A stretch of DNA of 64,000 nt. Source: Nitrospira sp. ND1 (GTDB taxonomy: Bacteria; Nitrospirota; Nitrospiria; Nitrospirales; Nitrospiraceae). Positions 32,982 to 43,200 of this stretch are shown here, piece after piece. A program made the translations under genes and the position numbers. How positions within the stretch are numbered: the first letter of the stretch is position 1; each line of letters starts with the position of its first letter. The notes below the pieces were generated by a model that did not search any database, was not told the DNA's origin, and worked only from the letters and a program-made list of their open reading frames with translations. The DNA is taken from positions 2,965,837-3,029,836 of the forward strand of contig NZ_FWEX01000006.1 in assembly GCF_900170025.1 (NCBI RefSeq). Reading direction: 5' to 3'.

Positions 32982-35900
32982 CTAGACCTTGATCTTGATA
33001 TGTTCACCCTTAAGCCACTTGATCATGAACTCGTTTTCCTGACCTGGCGTGAACCCGGTCCGGACTGGTTCCCACGGACCACGCGCTCCGATACCGCCGT
33101 CTTCCGCCTTGGTGATGCGGATCAAGCATTCCTTCGGAACGGTGTTGATGCCATGGTGATCGATGGCATAGCCCCACTTGAACTTCCAGGCAATCGTGTG
33201 CTTGCCGGGGAGTGAGTCGGTCTGGTGCATCGGCATCAACCAGCTTCTGGTAAACGACTGTTGAGCGCCGTACCGGAAGTTGGACTGATAGCCGGTGTCC
33301 ACCGCAATGGCGCGTCCGTCTGGCCGCGTCTCGTGACCTTTCACCGACTTCGCCGTGGCCACATACGGGGCATGCTTTGCCATCGTGACGTGGTACGGAT
33401 ACGCCGGGTTGTACTTGGCACGAATCATCAAACGGGACACCTTGTAGAACGGATCCGACGGCTTCCAGCCACGATAGGGCCGGTCCACCGGGTTACCGTC
33501 GACAAAGACGTAGTCGCCGTCGTTGATGCCGCGGTCTTTCGCCGCTTGCGGGTTGATGTGCAACTGGTGTTCTCCGACACCCGGTGTCCGTTTGTCCATG
33601 CGGTACGGATCGCCGAAGTTCGACTCATAAATCTGCACCCAGTCGTTCACCGACCATTGGCTATGCACCCGGTGCCGGGTCTTGGGCGTGACGCAGTAGA
33701 ACTGGTAGCCCTTTTCCCACAACGGGTTCGGATGCCGCTTGATTTCCGCCCACGGCAGCTTGATGTTTCGCACGTGCTTGTCATCATGGTGCTGCGCGGT
33801 GATCGGAATACCGTAGTCATCCGGCCGAATGAACGGATTGTTCGAGAAAATCGCATTCGGCAGATACGGGGTACACTCCGGGCCTTCCCGGTGTGAAATG
33901 AAGTTTTCCCCGTATTCGATGGCTTCCGGCTCAATACGGTAGGTCTCGATACGACCCGACCGCGTCCACTGGGGCTTGGACTCGTTGGTCTCTTCCCAGA
34001 GCGGGTGGCGCGGATAGGTACGACCCATGACCATCCAGCCCTTTTCCGACTTCAACATGACGTCAGCGCTGTATCCGTAGCAGGTGGCGCTGGCATCCAG
34101 CATCCGCTGCGGATAGACATCGACACGGTTCATGTACACGAAGTGGAACACGCCGCGGAACCGCGCATCTCCGGTCATTTCAGCCAACTTGGCTGCGACG
34201 CCGGCGAAGGTGTCCGCATCGTTACGGGTGTCGTACAGCGGACGGATACCACCCTTCCAGATCTGAATCCACGGATTGGAGACCGTGCCAGTCATTTCCG
34301 GATAGGTGAACTCCATCCAGGAGTTACAAGCAAACGCCACGTCGGCATGGTTGACGTCCGAGGTCATCTCGATGTCTTGCGTGACGATCATCTCGATGTT
34401 CGGATCGACGTTTTTCACCATGTCATAGTGGTGCTTGGCGTTGTTGAGAATGTTCACGTTGGTCACCCAGCGGACTTTGCTGGGGCTCGGCATGTGGGTC
34501 TTGCCGGTGAACACTTTGCGTCCGTACTTCGGCGTGTTGACGATCAAGGCCGTATCACCATGGTTCCAGTAACCGACTTCTTCACCATAGTAGTAGGAAC
34601 GGGTCTTGATCTCTTTGCCGTGCGCATTCGGATCCAGGGTCAGGTTGAAGGGATCTTCACCGGTGTGCACCGCGAGTCCCGCGCCGGACCAAGGAACGGC
34701 GTTCCAGATACCGGCCTTGTAGTTACCGGACCAGGTATGGCAGCCCGTCCCGAACTTTCCGATGTTACCGGTGATCGTCATAATGAACGCAGCCGCCCGG
34801 CCCATTTCCGTCATGTGGAAATAGTGACAGACGCCTTCGCCGTTATGCATCGCAGCCGGCTTGATCGTGCCTGAATCACGCGCCCAACGGACGATGAGGT
34901 CCTTCGGGGCACGGGTGATCTGGTGCGTGGTGTCCAGATCGTAGTCCTGCAAGTGGACCTGATACATCTGGTAGATCGACATCACGTCGATCTCGCGGCC
35001 GTTGAGCAGCTTGACTCTGAAGGTTCCGGTCAAGGCCGGATCAATGCCGCTCTCCTTGAAGTGGAAGCCGACCTGTTCCCGGTGCAGGGGAACAGCCTTC
35101 CCCTTCGCCAGGTCCCAGACCATCATACCGCCGAGCCGTTCCACCTGCTCGGGCTTCAAGGATTGGATGCGTCCCGAATAGCTCTTCGAGAAATCCGGGA
35201 ACTTGTAATCCGCAATCACATCGCGCGGATCGAGATACTGGAGCGTATCCGTCCGTACGAGCAACGGCAGGTCGGTAAATTCCTTGATGTAATCGATATC
35301 CTGCAAATTCTCATCGAAAATGATCTTTGCAGCGCCGAGGAAGTTCGCGCCATCGGTCTCCGGCCGCAGAGGAATCCAGTAGTCTGCGCGGTAGGCCGTC
35401 GGGTTGTATTCCGGCGTAATGACAACGATTCGCGCGCCGCGCTCGATCGACTCGAGCTTCCAGTGCGCTTCCGGCATCTTGTTCTCGACGAAGTTCTTAC
35501 CCCAGCTGGTGTTCAGCTTGGAGAAGCGCATGTCGGAGAGGTCGACGTCGCAATTCTGAGTCCCGTTCCAGAACGGATGGGACGGATCCTGGTCTCCGTG
35601 CCAGGTGTAGTTGGAATAGTACTTTCCGCCCTGCGCCTTATCCGCATCGACTTTGCGAATCCAGGAGTCCAGCAACGGAAGACATCCGCCGTTGAAGCGG
35701 GTGTTCATCATCTTACCGACGATGCCGAGCACCGGCATACCGGCGCGATGCTTGAACGTCCGCACGCCCGCACCCTTCATCATTTCGATCATTTCCGGAG
35801 CATAGCCCTGCTCGCGGAGACGACGGGCACCGGCTTCACCGCTGTAGCGCGTCGCGATGAGCACGGCGGCTTTGGCGACATAGGTGAAGGCCGTATCCCA

Positions 35901-36425
35901 GGAGACCCGGTTGAGGTCGTCCAGGAAGCGGCTGTCAAACTTGTACTTGCGCTTCACATCGGGCGTCAGCTCGGGGGAGCCGTCGTCCATCCACTGCTTC
36001 CAACCCTTCCGCATCAACGGACCCTTCAGACGATAGGGGCCGTACACGCGACGGTGGAAGGTGAAGCCTTTCAAGCACATGCGCGGGTTGTGCGCGAACG
36101 TTCCGCGGTTGCCGTATAGGTCTTCATAGGTTTGGTGGTCATAGTTCTGCTCAACGCGCATGACGACGCCGTTCCGGACGAAGGCCCGGACGCGACAGCC
36201 GTGGGTGTCGTTCGGTGAGCAGCACCAGGTAAAGGATGAGTCGTACCGGTACTGGTCGTGATACACACGCTCCCAGGACCGATCCGGGTACTCACCCAGC
36301 GGGTTCCCAACCTCGATGACCGGCTGCAGCGCGGTCAACGCGAGGACTTTATCCGCCACGGCCACGGCCGCGACGGTTCCCGCCGAGATTTTGAGAAACT
36401 GTCTCCGTGAAACGGAAACCTGCAT
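32982..36425 (-). CDS. nxrA: Nitrite oxidoreductase alpha subunit, copy 1
   Basis: A 1147-residue molybdopterin oxidoreductase that oxidises nitrite to nitrate. The N-terminus has a canonical twin-arginine signal (SRRQFLKIS at 6-14, then a hydrophobic AGTVAAVAVADKVLAL), so the active site faces the periplasm, as known for Nitrospira. An Fe-S (FS0) region (FTWCCSPNDTHGCRV, then PRMCLKG) follows. The CDVDLSDMRFSKLNTSWGKN stretch is in the region expected to supply the Asp ligand to Mo. The start at 36425 is fixed by AAGGAGG 8 nt upstream; the frame opening at 36449 would start before it. It is followed by nxrB. The copy at 60471 is about 85-90% identical, with many synonymous differences. A sigma-54-like promoter lies upstream, and a sigma-54 response regulator gene precedes it. 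Confidence 0.97.
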   Translation of the reverse strand: MQVSVSRRQFLKISAGTVAAVAVADKVLALTALQPVIEVGNPLGEYPDRSWERVYHDQYRYDSSFTWCCSPNDTHGCRVRAFVRNGVVMRVEQNYDHQTYEDLYGNRGTFAHNPRMCLKGFTFHRRVYGPYRLKGPLMRKGWKQWMDDGSPELTPDVKRKYKFDSRFLDDLNRVSWDTAFTYVAKAAVLIATRYSGEAGARRLREQGYAPEMIEMMKGAGVRTFKHRAGMPVLGIVGKMMNTRFNGGCLPLLDSWIRKVDADKAQGGKYYSNYTWHGDQDPSHPFWNGTQNCDVDLSDMRFSKLNTSWGKNFVENKMPEAHWKLESIERGARIVVITPEYNPTAYRADYWIPLRPETDGANFLGAAKIIFDENLQDIDYIKEFTDLPLLVRTDTLQYLDPRDVIADYKFPDFSKSYSGRIQSLKPEQVERLGGMMVWDLAKGKAVPLHREQVGFHFKESGIDPALTGTFRVKLLNGREIDVMSIYQMYQVHLQDYDLDTTHQITRAPKDLIVRWARDSGTIKPAAMHNGEGVCHYFHMTEMGRAAAFIMTITGNIGKFGTGCHTWSGNYKAGIWNAVPWSGAGLAVHTGEDPFNLTLDPNAHGKEIKTRSYYYGEEVGYWNHGDTALIVNTPKYGRKVFTGKTHMPSPSKVRWVTNVNILNNAKHHYDMVKNVDPNIEMIVTQDIEMTSDVNHADVAFACNSWMEFTYPEMTGTVSNPWIQIWKGGIRPLYDTRNDADTFAGVAAKLAEMTGDARFRGVFHFVYMNRVDVYPQRMLDASATCYGYSADVMLKSEKGWMVMGRTYPRHPLWEETNESKPQWTRSGRIETYRIEPEAIEYGENFISHREGPECTPYLPNAIFSNNPFIRPDDYGIPITAQHHDDKHVRNIKLPWAEIKRHPNPLWEKGYQFYCVTPKTRHRVHSQWSVNDWVQIYESNFGDPYRMDKRTPGVGEHQLHINPQAAKDRGINDGDYVFVDGNPVDRPYRGWKPSDPFYKVSRLMIRAKYNPAYPYHVTMAKHAPYVATAKSVKGHETRPDGRAIAVDTGYQSNFRYGAQQSFTRSWLMPMHQTDSLPGKHTIAWKFKWGYAIDHHGINTVPKECLIRITKAEDGGIGARGPWEPVRTGFTPGQENEFMIKWLKGEHIKIKV

Positions 36426-36571
36426 AATAGCTACCTCCTTGTGAGGCACATGAGTCCCTCATGCACCTGTTCGTACAACCTCACTACACTCACGTGGATG
36501 CAATCTTGTCTGGAGTACCTCCTTTCCGTGTGTCGAATTGGAAACATTCGCCCCTCGCAATTCGAAATTGT

Positions 36572-36589
36572 CGAGCGGACATTCGCTCG
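36572..36589. repeat. Small hairpin in the nxrA1 leader
   Basis: CGAGCG (36572-36577) pairs with CGCTCG (36584-36589), just downstream of the predicted transcription start. It parallels, in position, the much larger palindrome in the nxrA2 leader. Confidence 0.35.
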
Positions 36590-36602
36590 CGATGTAGGAG
36601 TA

Positions 36603-36621
36603 TTACAATTCACGTGCCGAC
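36603..36621 (-). promoter_or_regulatory. Sigma-54-like promoter for nxrA1B
   Basis: On the minus strand GTCGGCACGTGAATTGTAA: GGCACG at -24 and TTGT in place of TTGC at -12. The spacing GG-N10-G(T) is right, and one base of the -12 dinucleotide deviates. It is about 180 bp upstream of the nxrA1 ATG. Confidence 0.5.
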
Positions 36622-36911
36622 GATGGCCAAAAATGTGGCTCCGTTTCGTCTTGGTAATGAGGCATTGAAATTAATAAAATCAATATGTTGAGATTCATCT
36701 TGGGATGGGGAAGAGAAGGGCAATGGATGACGAAAACTCAGGGGTCAGTAACTGCTGACTACTATGGGGGATGTACGGACTAAGATATTGAAATATAAAG
36801 ATTTATCTGTGTCTGTAAACACGGACGCGCAGGTTTATTGTTGGTTTATTCAATGAAAACAATTGCTTATATTGTTTTCGCGTGGGCGGGTGTCATGCTT
36901 TGCTGACACCG
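36622..36911. other. AT-rich intergenic region upstream of nxrA1
   Basis: About 290 bp without a gene, noticeably richer in A+T than its surroundings (especially 36780-36880). It contains the inverted repeat GAAAACAAT (36855-36863) / ATTGTTTTC (36871-36879) with a 7-nt spacer, about 240 bp upstream of the sigma-54-like promoter. That is a candidate activator site, or an end structure for the regulator gene that stops at 36912. Confidence 0.4.
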
Positions 36912-38333
36912 CTATTTTTCGTCTTTTGTATAGCGGCGCATGATCTCATGGAAGTAGGAACGTGGCAGTCCGGCGTCCTGGGCGGCATGGGTGACGTTCC
37001 CCTGATGGATCGTCAGTTTGGTCGAGATGTACCGTTGGTTGAAGGCTTCCAGTACCTGTTCCTTGGCTTTTGCATACGGCAGGTGAAGATAGTCTTCTTC
37101 GGGGGCCTCGCGCTGTCGCTCGTCTGGCACGGCGAGCATGCCGGCTACATCCGCGATACCGATGCGGTCGCCCTTGGCGAGCATGACCGCCCGTTCCATC
37201 ACGTTTCGTAATTCCCGGACATTCCCCGGCCATGGGTAAGCGACGAGCTCTGTGACGGCGGAGGGATGGAGATCCTCCACGCGTTTCGTAAACTCCTTGG
37301 CATAGCGTGCAATGAAGTGTCGGGCGAGCACGGGGATATCTTCCGTCCGTTCACGGAGAGGCGGGACGCGGATCACCATGACATTGAGGCGAAAGAACAG
37401 GTCTTTCCGGAACTCGTTCCGCTTTACCTTCTCAGCCAGGTCCTGATTGGTCGCGGCGATAAAGCGGACGTTCACCTTCCGCTGCTGGGTGCTGCCGACC
37501 GCCCGCACTTCCCCGGCTTCCAGCACACGCAGGAGTTTCGCCTGCAGATTGGCGGGGAGGTCGCCGATTTCGTCGAGAAAGACGGTGCCGTGGCTGCCTG
37601 ACTCGATCAAGCCGGTTCGGTCCGCCACTGCGCCGGTGAATGCGCCGCGGACATGGCCGAACAACTCACTCTCCACGGTGCCTTCCGAGAAGGTGGTGCA
37701 GTCGACAACCTGGAACGGGCCATCGCTATCGAGACTGCGCTCGTGAATCGCCTTGGCGATCAATTCCTTACCCGTGCCGGTTTCCCCGATGATCAGTGTG
37801 GTGGAGGGGACCCGGGCGATGGCTTCGATCATGGCCATCACGTTTCTGATCGGGGAGCTCACACCCACCAGGTTCTTGAAGGGAATGCGTGGCGCGGCAG
37901 GCTCGTCCGGTGAGGCCTGCAGGAGGATTTCCGACATGCGCATGGCCCGATGAATGCGCGCCGACAGATCCATCGTGTCGTAGGGCTTCACGATGTAGTC
38001 GAATGCTCCATGGCGCATCGCGTCAATGACCGTCTCGATCGCATGGACCCAGCTGACGATGATGACGGGGATACGCCGGTTCAGGTCCTGTACCCGCCGC
38101 AGGAGTTCGATTCCGCTCATGCCCGGCAGCCGCACGTCGGCAATGATCAGATCGATCGGTTGCTGTTGCAGCCGCTCCAGCGCGCCCTCGGCCGTGGCGT
38201 TGATGACCAGCGTGACCTGCTCATCCTCATGGCGGGGCAGTTCATGCTCGACCGTGCGCAAGAACATGTCCACGTCGCCCGCGTCGTCCTCGACCAGCAG
38301 GATCGTGAAGACTTTGTGCTTGGTGCCTGACAT
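36912..38333 (-). CDS. Sigma-54-dependent response regulator upstream of nxrA1
   Basis: A 473-residue NtrC-type regulator: receiver domain (phosphoacceptor Asp in LIIADVRLPG, Lys in YIVKPYD), AAA+ domain with Walker A GETGTGKE, intact GAFTGA loop (GHVRGAFTGAV), Walker B VFLDEIGDL and the arginine-finger region FRKDLFFRLNV, then a Fis-type helix-turn-helix (NVTHAAQDAGLPRSYFHEIMRRY). All parts needed for sigma-54 activation are present. It is on the same strand as nxrA1, 486 bp upstream of it. No partner kinase is adjacent, so it is an orphan or works with one of the kinases elsewhere in the window. It is the natural candidate activator of the nxrA1 promoter (inference). Confidence 0.9.
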   Translation of the reverse strand: MSGTKHKVFTILLVEDDAGDVDMFLRTVEHELPRHEDEQVTLVINATAEGALERLQQQPIDLIIADVRLPGMSGIELLRRVQDLNRRIPVIIVSWVHAIETVIDAMRHGAFDYIVKPYDTMDLSARIHRAMRMSEILLQASPDEPAAPRIPFKNLVGVSSPIRNVMAMIEAIARVPSTTLIIGETGTGKELIAKAIHERSLDSDGPFQVVDCTTFSEGTVESELFGHVRGAFTGAVADRTGLIESGSHGTVFLDEIGDLPANLQAKLLRVLEAGEVRAVGSTQQRKVNVRFIAATNQDLAEKVKRNEFRKDLFFRLNVMVIRVPPLRERTEDIPVLARHFIARYAKEFTKRVEDLHPSAVTELVAYPWPGNVRELRNVMERAVMLAKGDRIGIADVAGMLAVPDERQREAPEEDYLHLPYAKAKEQVLEAFNQRYISTKLTIHQGNVTHAAQDAGLPRSYFHEIMRRYTKDEK

Positions 38334-38522
38334 GCGTGTCTTTCTCGGAAACTCCTACAGTCCGCTCACAGCAATGGTTTTTTGATCTGGTGCGGTTCAG
38401 ACTGGCCCGGGGTCGGCCATGAGTGCGTTGCGTGAATTGCTGTCCTCTGGCCCGTATCTTAGGAGGCGAAGGCGAGGCAAATCAACTCCGTGGCCCACTC
38501 CAAGCAGGGCCGTATCCCGACG

Positions 38523-39710
38523 CTATTTCTCAAAAATCAGCATGAGGTAGGCCAGGAACAGGAGCAGGTGGACGGCTCCGAGCAGGACATTGGTGCGTCT
38601 GACGGCAAAGGTCAGCATGCTGACCACGAAGGTCAGGACCAGGAGGATGGTATCGACTGTGTCGATCCCGAGAATGATGGTGGATTCAGTAAAGAAGCCG
38701 ATAGCGAGGACGGCAGGAATGGTGAGGCTGATACTCGCGAGCACCGATCCAAGGAGAATATTGACGGAGCGCTGCAATTGATTGGCCAGAGCGGCCCGGA
38801 CCGCGCCAAGAGATTCGGGAGCCAGCACCAACCCGGCCACCAGCACACCGCCTAACGCGTGGGGGGCCTTCCATAGGCGAAGTGTGTAATCGATCGGTGT
38901 CGCCACATGTTCCGAGAGAATGACGAGCGGGAGCAGGTAGGCCACCAGGAGGAGTGTATGGCGCCAGACAGGTGTCTTCGGGGCCTGTTCAGTCTGATGG
39001 AGCAAGGCCATTTTTCGCTTGCTCTGGCTCCGGGGTGCCACGAAGTAGTCGCGGTGGCGCAGATTTTGAATCGCGAGAAACACACCATACAACCCCAAGG
39101 ACATCACGATGAGAAAGGTGGATTGATGGGGGGAAAATGTCGGACCGGGTGAGGAAATCGTATAACTCGGCAGCACGAGCCCCAACACCGCCAGCGGGAC
39201 AATGACCGCGAGGAACGCGTTCGCCCCTTGTAGGTTGTAGGTCTGTTCGTGATACCGCAGGCCGCCGAGCAGGAGCGAGAGGCCGACCATGCCGTTCAGT
39301 ACGATCATGACCACCGCAAACATGGCGTCACGCGCCAGCGACGCATTCCCGTTGCCCGTATACATAAAGGCCGTGATCATCATCACTTCGATCCCGGTGA
39401 CCGACAAGGTCAGAATCACGGTTCCCATCGGTTCGCCGAGCCGCTCTGCAAGGTGCTCCGCATGACGAAGAACGGCAAAGGCGGAGAGAATAATCACGAG
39501 CAGGAGCCAGCCGAGGATGGCGCTCAATCGAACGGGACTAGAGAGGTCGCTCAGCCACTCATGGCCATAGTGAAAGAACAGGGCGGCAGTTCCGACAGGC
39601 AGGAGCAGGAGCCACTCTCCAAGCGTCCAGCCGGTCGGCTTCGGGGTGTTGCGATTCGGGAAGTGGAGTAACGGAGATTCGTGCTGAGTGGGTGTAGTGA
39701 GTGGCAACAT
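38523..39710 (-). CDS. ChaA-like Ca2+(Na+)/H+ antiporter
   Basis: A 395-residue integral membrane protein of the Ca2+:cation antiporter superfamily, with about 11 helices. Landmarks are the first alpha repeat HAEHLAERLGEPMGTVILTLSVTGIEVMMI (with the catalytic Glu) and the matching second repeat near APESLGAVRAALANQLQRSVNILLGSVLASISLTIPAVLA. This arrangement fits ChaA. It would exchange Ca2+ or Na+ for protons, giving pH or cation tolerance. It is 41 bp downstream of the SugE-type gene and probably co-transcribed with it. Confidence 0.88.
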   Translation of the reverse strand: MLPLTTPTQHESPLLHFPNRNTPKPTGWTLGEWLLLLPVGTAALFFHYGHEWLSDLSSPVRLSAILGWLLLVIILSAFAVLRHAEHLAERLGEPMGTVILTLSVTGIEVMMITAFMYTGNGNASLARDAMFAVVMIVLNGMVGLSLLLGGLRYHEQTYNLQGANAFLAVIVPLAVLGLVLPSYTISSPGPTFSPHQSTFLIVMSLGLYGVFLAIQNLRHRDYFVAPRSQSKRKMALLHQTEQAPKTPVWRHTLLLVAYLLPLVILSEHVATPIDYTLRLWKAPHALGGVLVAGLVLAPESLGAVRAALANQLQRSVNILLGSVLASISLTIPAVLAIGFFTESTIILGIDTVDTILLVLTFVVSMLTFAVRRTNVLLGAVHLLLFLAYLMLIFEK

Positions 39711-39751
39711 GGTCTACGTGAATCCGCCAATGAACATCGCTGCCGCCTGGC

Positions 39752-40066
39752 TCAGGAAGTGCTTCTGAGTCCGATGATGCCGAGTACGATGCAGAGCAAC
39801 GAGAGCACTTTGATGGCCGAGGCAGTTTCTGCAAAGAGGACCATGCCGAGGACAGCGGTGCCTGCCGCGCCGATACCGGTCCATACCGCATACCCGGTTC
39901 CCACGGGGATTGTTTTCAAGGCGTGCGCCAGGCAGCCGAAGCTCGCTGCCATGGCGACCAATGTTCCGACTGTGGGCCACGGCCGGGTAAATCCTTCGGT
40001 GTACTTCAACCCGATGGCCCAACAGATTTCAAAGAGTCCGGCGACACACAGTAAAGTCCACGCCAT
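39752..40066 (-). CDS. sugE: SMR-family transporter, SugE/Gdx type
   Basis: A 104-residue protein with four helices and the SMR fold: MAWTLLCVAGLFEICWAIGLKY holds the essential Glu14-type residue, with WTGIGAAGTAVLGMVLFAE in the third and fourth helices. The N-terminal AGLFEICWAIGLKYTEGF pattern matches the SugE/Gdx subgroup, now known to export guanidinium, rather than the EmrE multidrug subgroup. No guanidine riboswitch could be recognised in the ~190 bp upstream. SMR proteins work as dimers; some require two genes, but a single gene is seen here. Confidence 0.87.
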   Translation of the reverse strand: MAWTLLCVAGLFEICWAIGLKYTEGFTRPWPTVGTLVAMAASFGCLAHALKTIPVGTGYAVWTGIGAAGTAVLGMVLFAETASAIKVLSLLCIVLGIIGLRSTS

Positions 40067-40255
40067 AGTTTCGGTTACATCGACCTTCGTGACGTATGAC
40101 TTAGAGAGGGAGCATCAACGTCAACATGGAAACACTCCCAGGCTAGAGATGGTACACGATCATCTCTTCCGAGTAACCTCGGCATATCACTAGGGACATC
40201 GAGCGGGGCGACTGAATGGAATACGGGAGACGCATTCTCAGTAGATGGACAGTCG

Positions 40256-43200
40256 TCAGCGGGCGGGTTCCGTTTCGAGCGCTGCCGGTTTATCGGGACG
40301 ATCAAGCCATTTGTACAGTACAGGCAAAACGACCAGGGTCAGGAGCGTGGAACTGACGAGCCCGCCGATGACGACCACGGCGAGGGGACGTTGGACTTCC
40401 GATCCGATCCCATGCGCGAACGCCAGCGGCATCAAACCGAGGAGGGCGACCAATGCAGTCATGAGAACAGGCCTGAGTCGAAGTGTGCAACCTTTGATGA
40501 TCGCCTCGTCGCCCTGAAGGCCATCCGCACGCAACTTGTTGAAGTAGGAGACCAGCACAATTCCGTTGAGCACCGCCACGCCGAACAAATTGATGAACCC
40601 CACGGAAGCCGGCACACTCAAATATTCACCCGTCAGCCAGAGTGCCACGATCCCGCCGATCATCGCGAACGGCAGATTCATGATGATCAGCGCCGCATGG
40701 CGGACGGAATTAAACGAGGCAAACAAGAGGATGAAGATCAAGCCGATCGTGATCGGTAAGATGATTTTTAACCGTGCCATGGCTCGCTGCATGTTTTCAA
40801 ACGAGCCTCCCCAGACAAAGTGATAGCCGGCCGGTAGATGGATCTGTTCCCCGATTTTGGCTTGCGCTTCTGCAACGACGCTTTCGATGTCTCGGCCGAG
40901 GGTGTTGAACCCGACATAGATCCGGCGCTGCAGGCCCTCGCGACTGATCAATGAGGGTCCTTCTTGCAGCTCGACCGTGGCGAGATCTCCGAGCGGAATC
41001 AGGGCACCGGAGGCCGTAGTCAGCAGGATGTTCTTAATCGTGTCGACGCTGTTTCGGTATTTTTCAGGATACCGCAAGGTCAGATCGAATCGTTTGTTTC
41101 CCTCATAGACGCGGGTTGCCGGTTCTTGCCCGATCGCCGTGGTAATAATTTCCTGAATATGGGCGACATTGATACCGTGGCGAGCGATCTTGCTGCGATC
41201 GATGTCGATGGTGAGGTAGGTCTGGCCGAAGAGTTGTTCGACCCGCACATCGCCCACGCCCCTGACCGATGCCATGATGGTTTGAATCTTTTCCGCCGTA
41301 CTTCTCAGCACCGACAGATCGTCTCCGAGTATTTTTATGGTGGCTTCCGATCGGACGCCGGACAGCAGCTCATCCACGCGTTGTTGGATCGGTTGGCTCA
41401 GCAGATAATTGGCTCCGGGCACTTTTTCAATGCGTTTGCGGATGGCATTGTCCAAGGCCGATTTGGTCTTGGCGGTGGTCCATTCGTCCATAGGACGGAG
41501 ACTCACGACCGGATCGCTGGCATTGGGTTCCTGAGGATCGTTTCCCATCTCCGAGCGGCCGATCTTGGACACCACCATGCGCACTTCGGGAAACTCCATC
41601 ACGGCGCGTTGCATCTCTTTTTCAATCTCGATAGATCGATCCAGCGCGATGCTCGGATAACGAATGGTCTGGGGCGAAATCGCCCCCTCATTCAAGATGG
41701 GAATAAACTCTCCTCCGAGGAAGGGAAACAGGGACAGGCTGGCGCCCAGAAGCCCGAGTGCGATGGTCAGCACGGTGACGCGATGCCCCATCGCCCAGCG
41801 TAATGTCGGGAGATAGGCCCATTTGGCCCAGCGGAGCAGGAACGTGTCCTCTTCCGTTCCTCGCTTCAGTGCCATCGCGCAGAGAACAGGGGAAAGAGTC
41901 AGCGACAAGACCAAGGACACCAGTAACGCGATGATGATCGTATTGGCGAGCGGCTGAAACATTTTTCCTTCCATGCCCTGCAGCGTCAGAATCGGAAGGA
42001 AGACAAGGATAATGATCAGGATGCCGAAAATCACCGGTTGTCCGACTTCGGTGACGGCATGTAAAATGACCTCGGTTTTACTGAGGCGGTCGTCTCGCTG
42101 TTCGGCGAGGTGCCGATACACATTCTCTACCACCACGACTGAGCCATCGACCATCATGCCGATAGCGATAACCAGTCCGCCGAGTGACATGAGATTGGCC
42201 GTCAGTCCAACCTGGTCCATGATGATGAAGGTGACCAGCGGCGTCACGATCAGTGTGGCGGTCACGATGAGGGCGCTTCGTACGTTGCCAAGAAACAGAA
42301 AGAGAATGACGACCACGAGCACAATGCCCTCAAGCAGCGCTTTGTAGACGGTATCCAGCGCTGCCGTAATCAGTTCGATTCGGTCGTAAAATGGAATGAT
42401 GCGCAATCCGTCAGGCAGCAGGCGTTTGTGATGAATCTCTGAGATTTTGTCCTTGATGGATTGCACCACGTCCCGGGCATTGCCGCCACGCAGCATGAGC
42501 ACGATGCCGGTGATCACTTCATGTTTTCCATTCAGCACGGCGGCGCCGTGCCGGACGGCGTGCCCGATCCGGACCTCCGCCACATCCCGAACGTAGACGG
42601 GGGTACCACCCACCTGTTTGACGACGATGTGGTCGATGTCTTCGAGCGTCTTGATCAGCCCGACACCGCGAATCACATATTTTTCGTCGTCTTTCTCCAG
42701 GATGTTCCCGCCGGCATTCGCGTTGTTCTTCGCCACGGCATCGAACACATCGTGAAGCGCCAGACCGTATTTACGAAGCAGACCCGGCTCGACCATCACC
42801 TGGTACTGTTTGACGAACCCTCCCAGGGAATTCACATCCACCACATCGGGTAGCCCTTTGAGCAGCGGTCGAATGACCCAGTCCTCAATGGTCCGCCGCT
42901 CCATAAGGTCCGAATCGCTCATCACGAAGTCTTTGTCGTTGTCGTGCGGTCCCTCAAGAAAGAATTGGTAGACTTCCCCCAATCCGGTGGTGTTCGGAAC
43001 CAATTGCGATGAGGAGCCAGGCGGCAGCAGCTCTTGGATTTCCAATATTCGTTCGAGCACGACCTGCCGGGCCAAATAAATATCGATATCGTCCTTGAAG
43101 ACGACGGTGATCATCGACAGGCCGACCTTTGAAAACGAGCGAATATCCGTCAGCCCCGGCGCCCCCATGAGCTGGAGTTCCATGGGGAAGGTGACGAAAC

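Noticed and set aside
34005..36119. Two long plus-strand open frames (34005-34874 and 34923-36119) opposite nxrA1
   Set aside because: They are antisense to a strongly supported gene, have His/Arg/Val-rich compositions typical of reverse-strand reads of high-GC coding DNA, and match no family. The same artefact appears opposite nxrA2 at 60675-62156.
40067..40255. Possible guanidine riboswitch upstream of the SugE/Gdx gene
   Set aside because: Neither the guanidine-I core nor paired ACGR-loop hairpins of guanidine-II could be found by eye on the minus strand.
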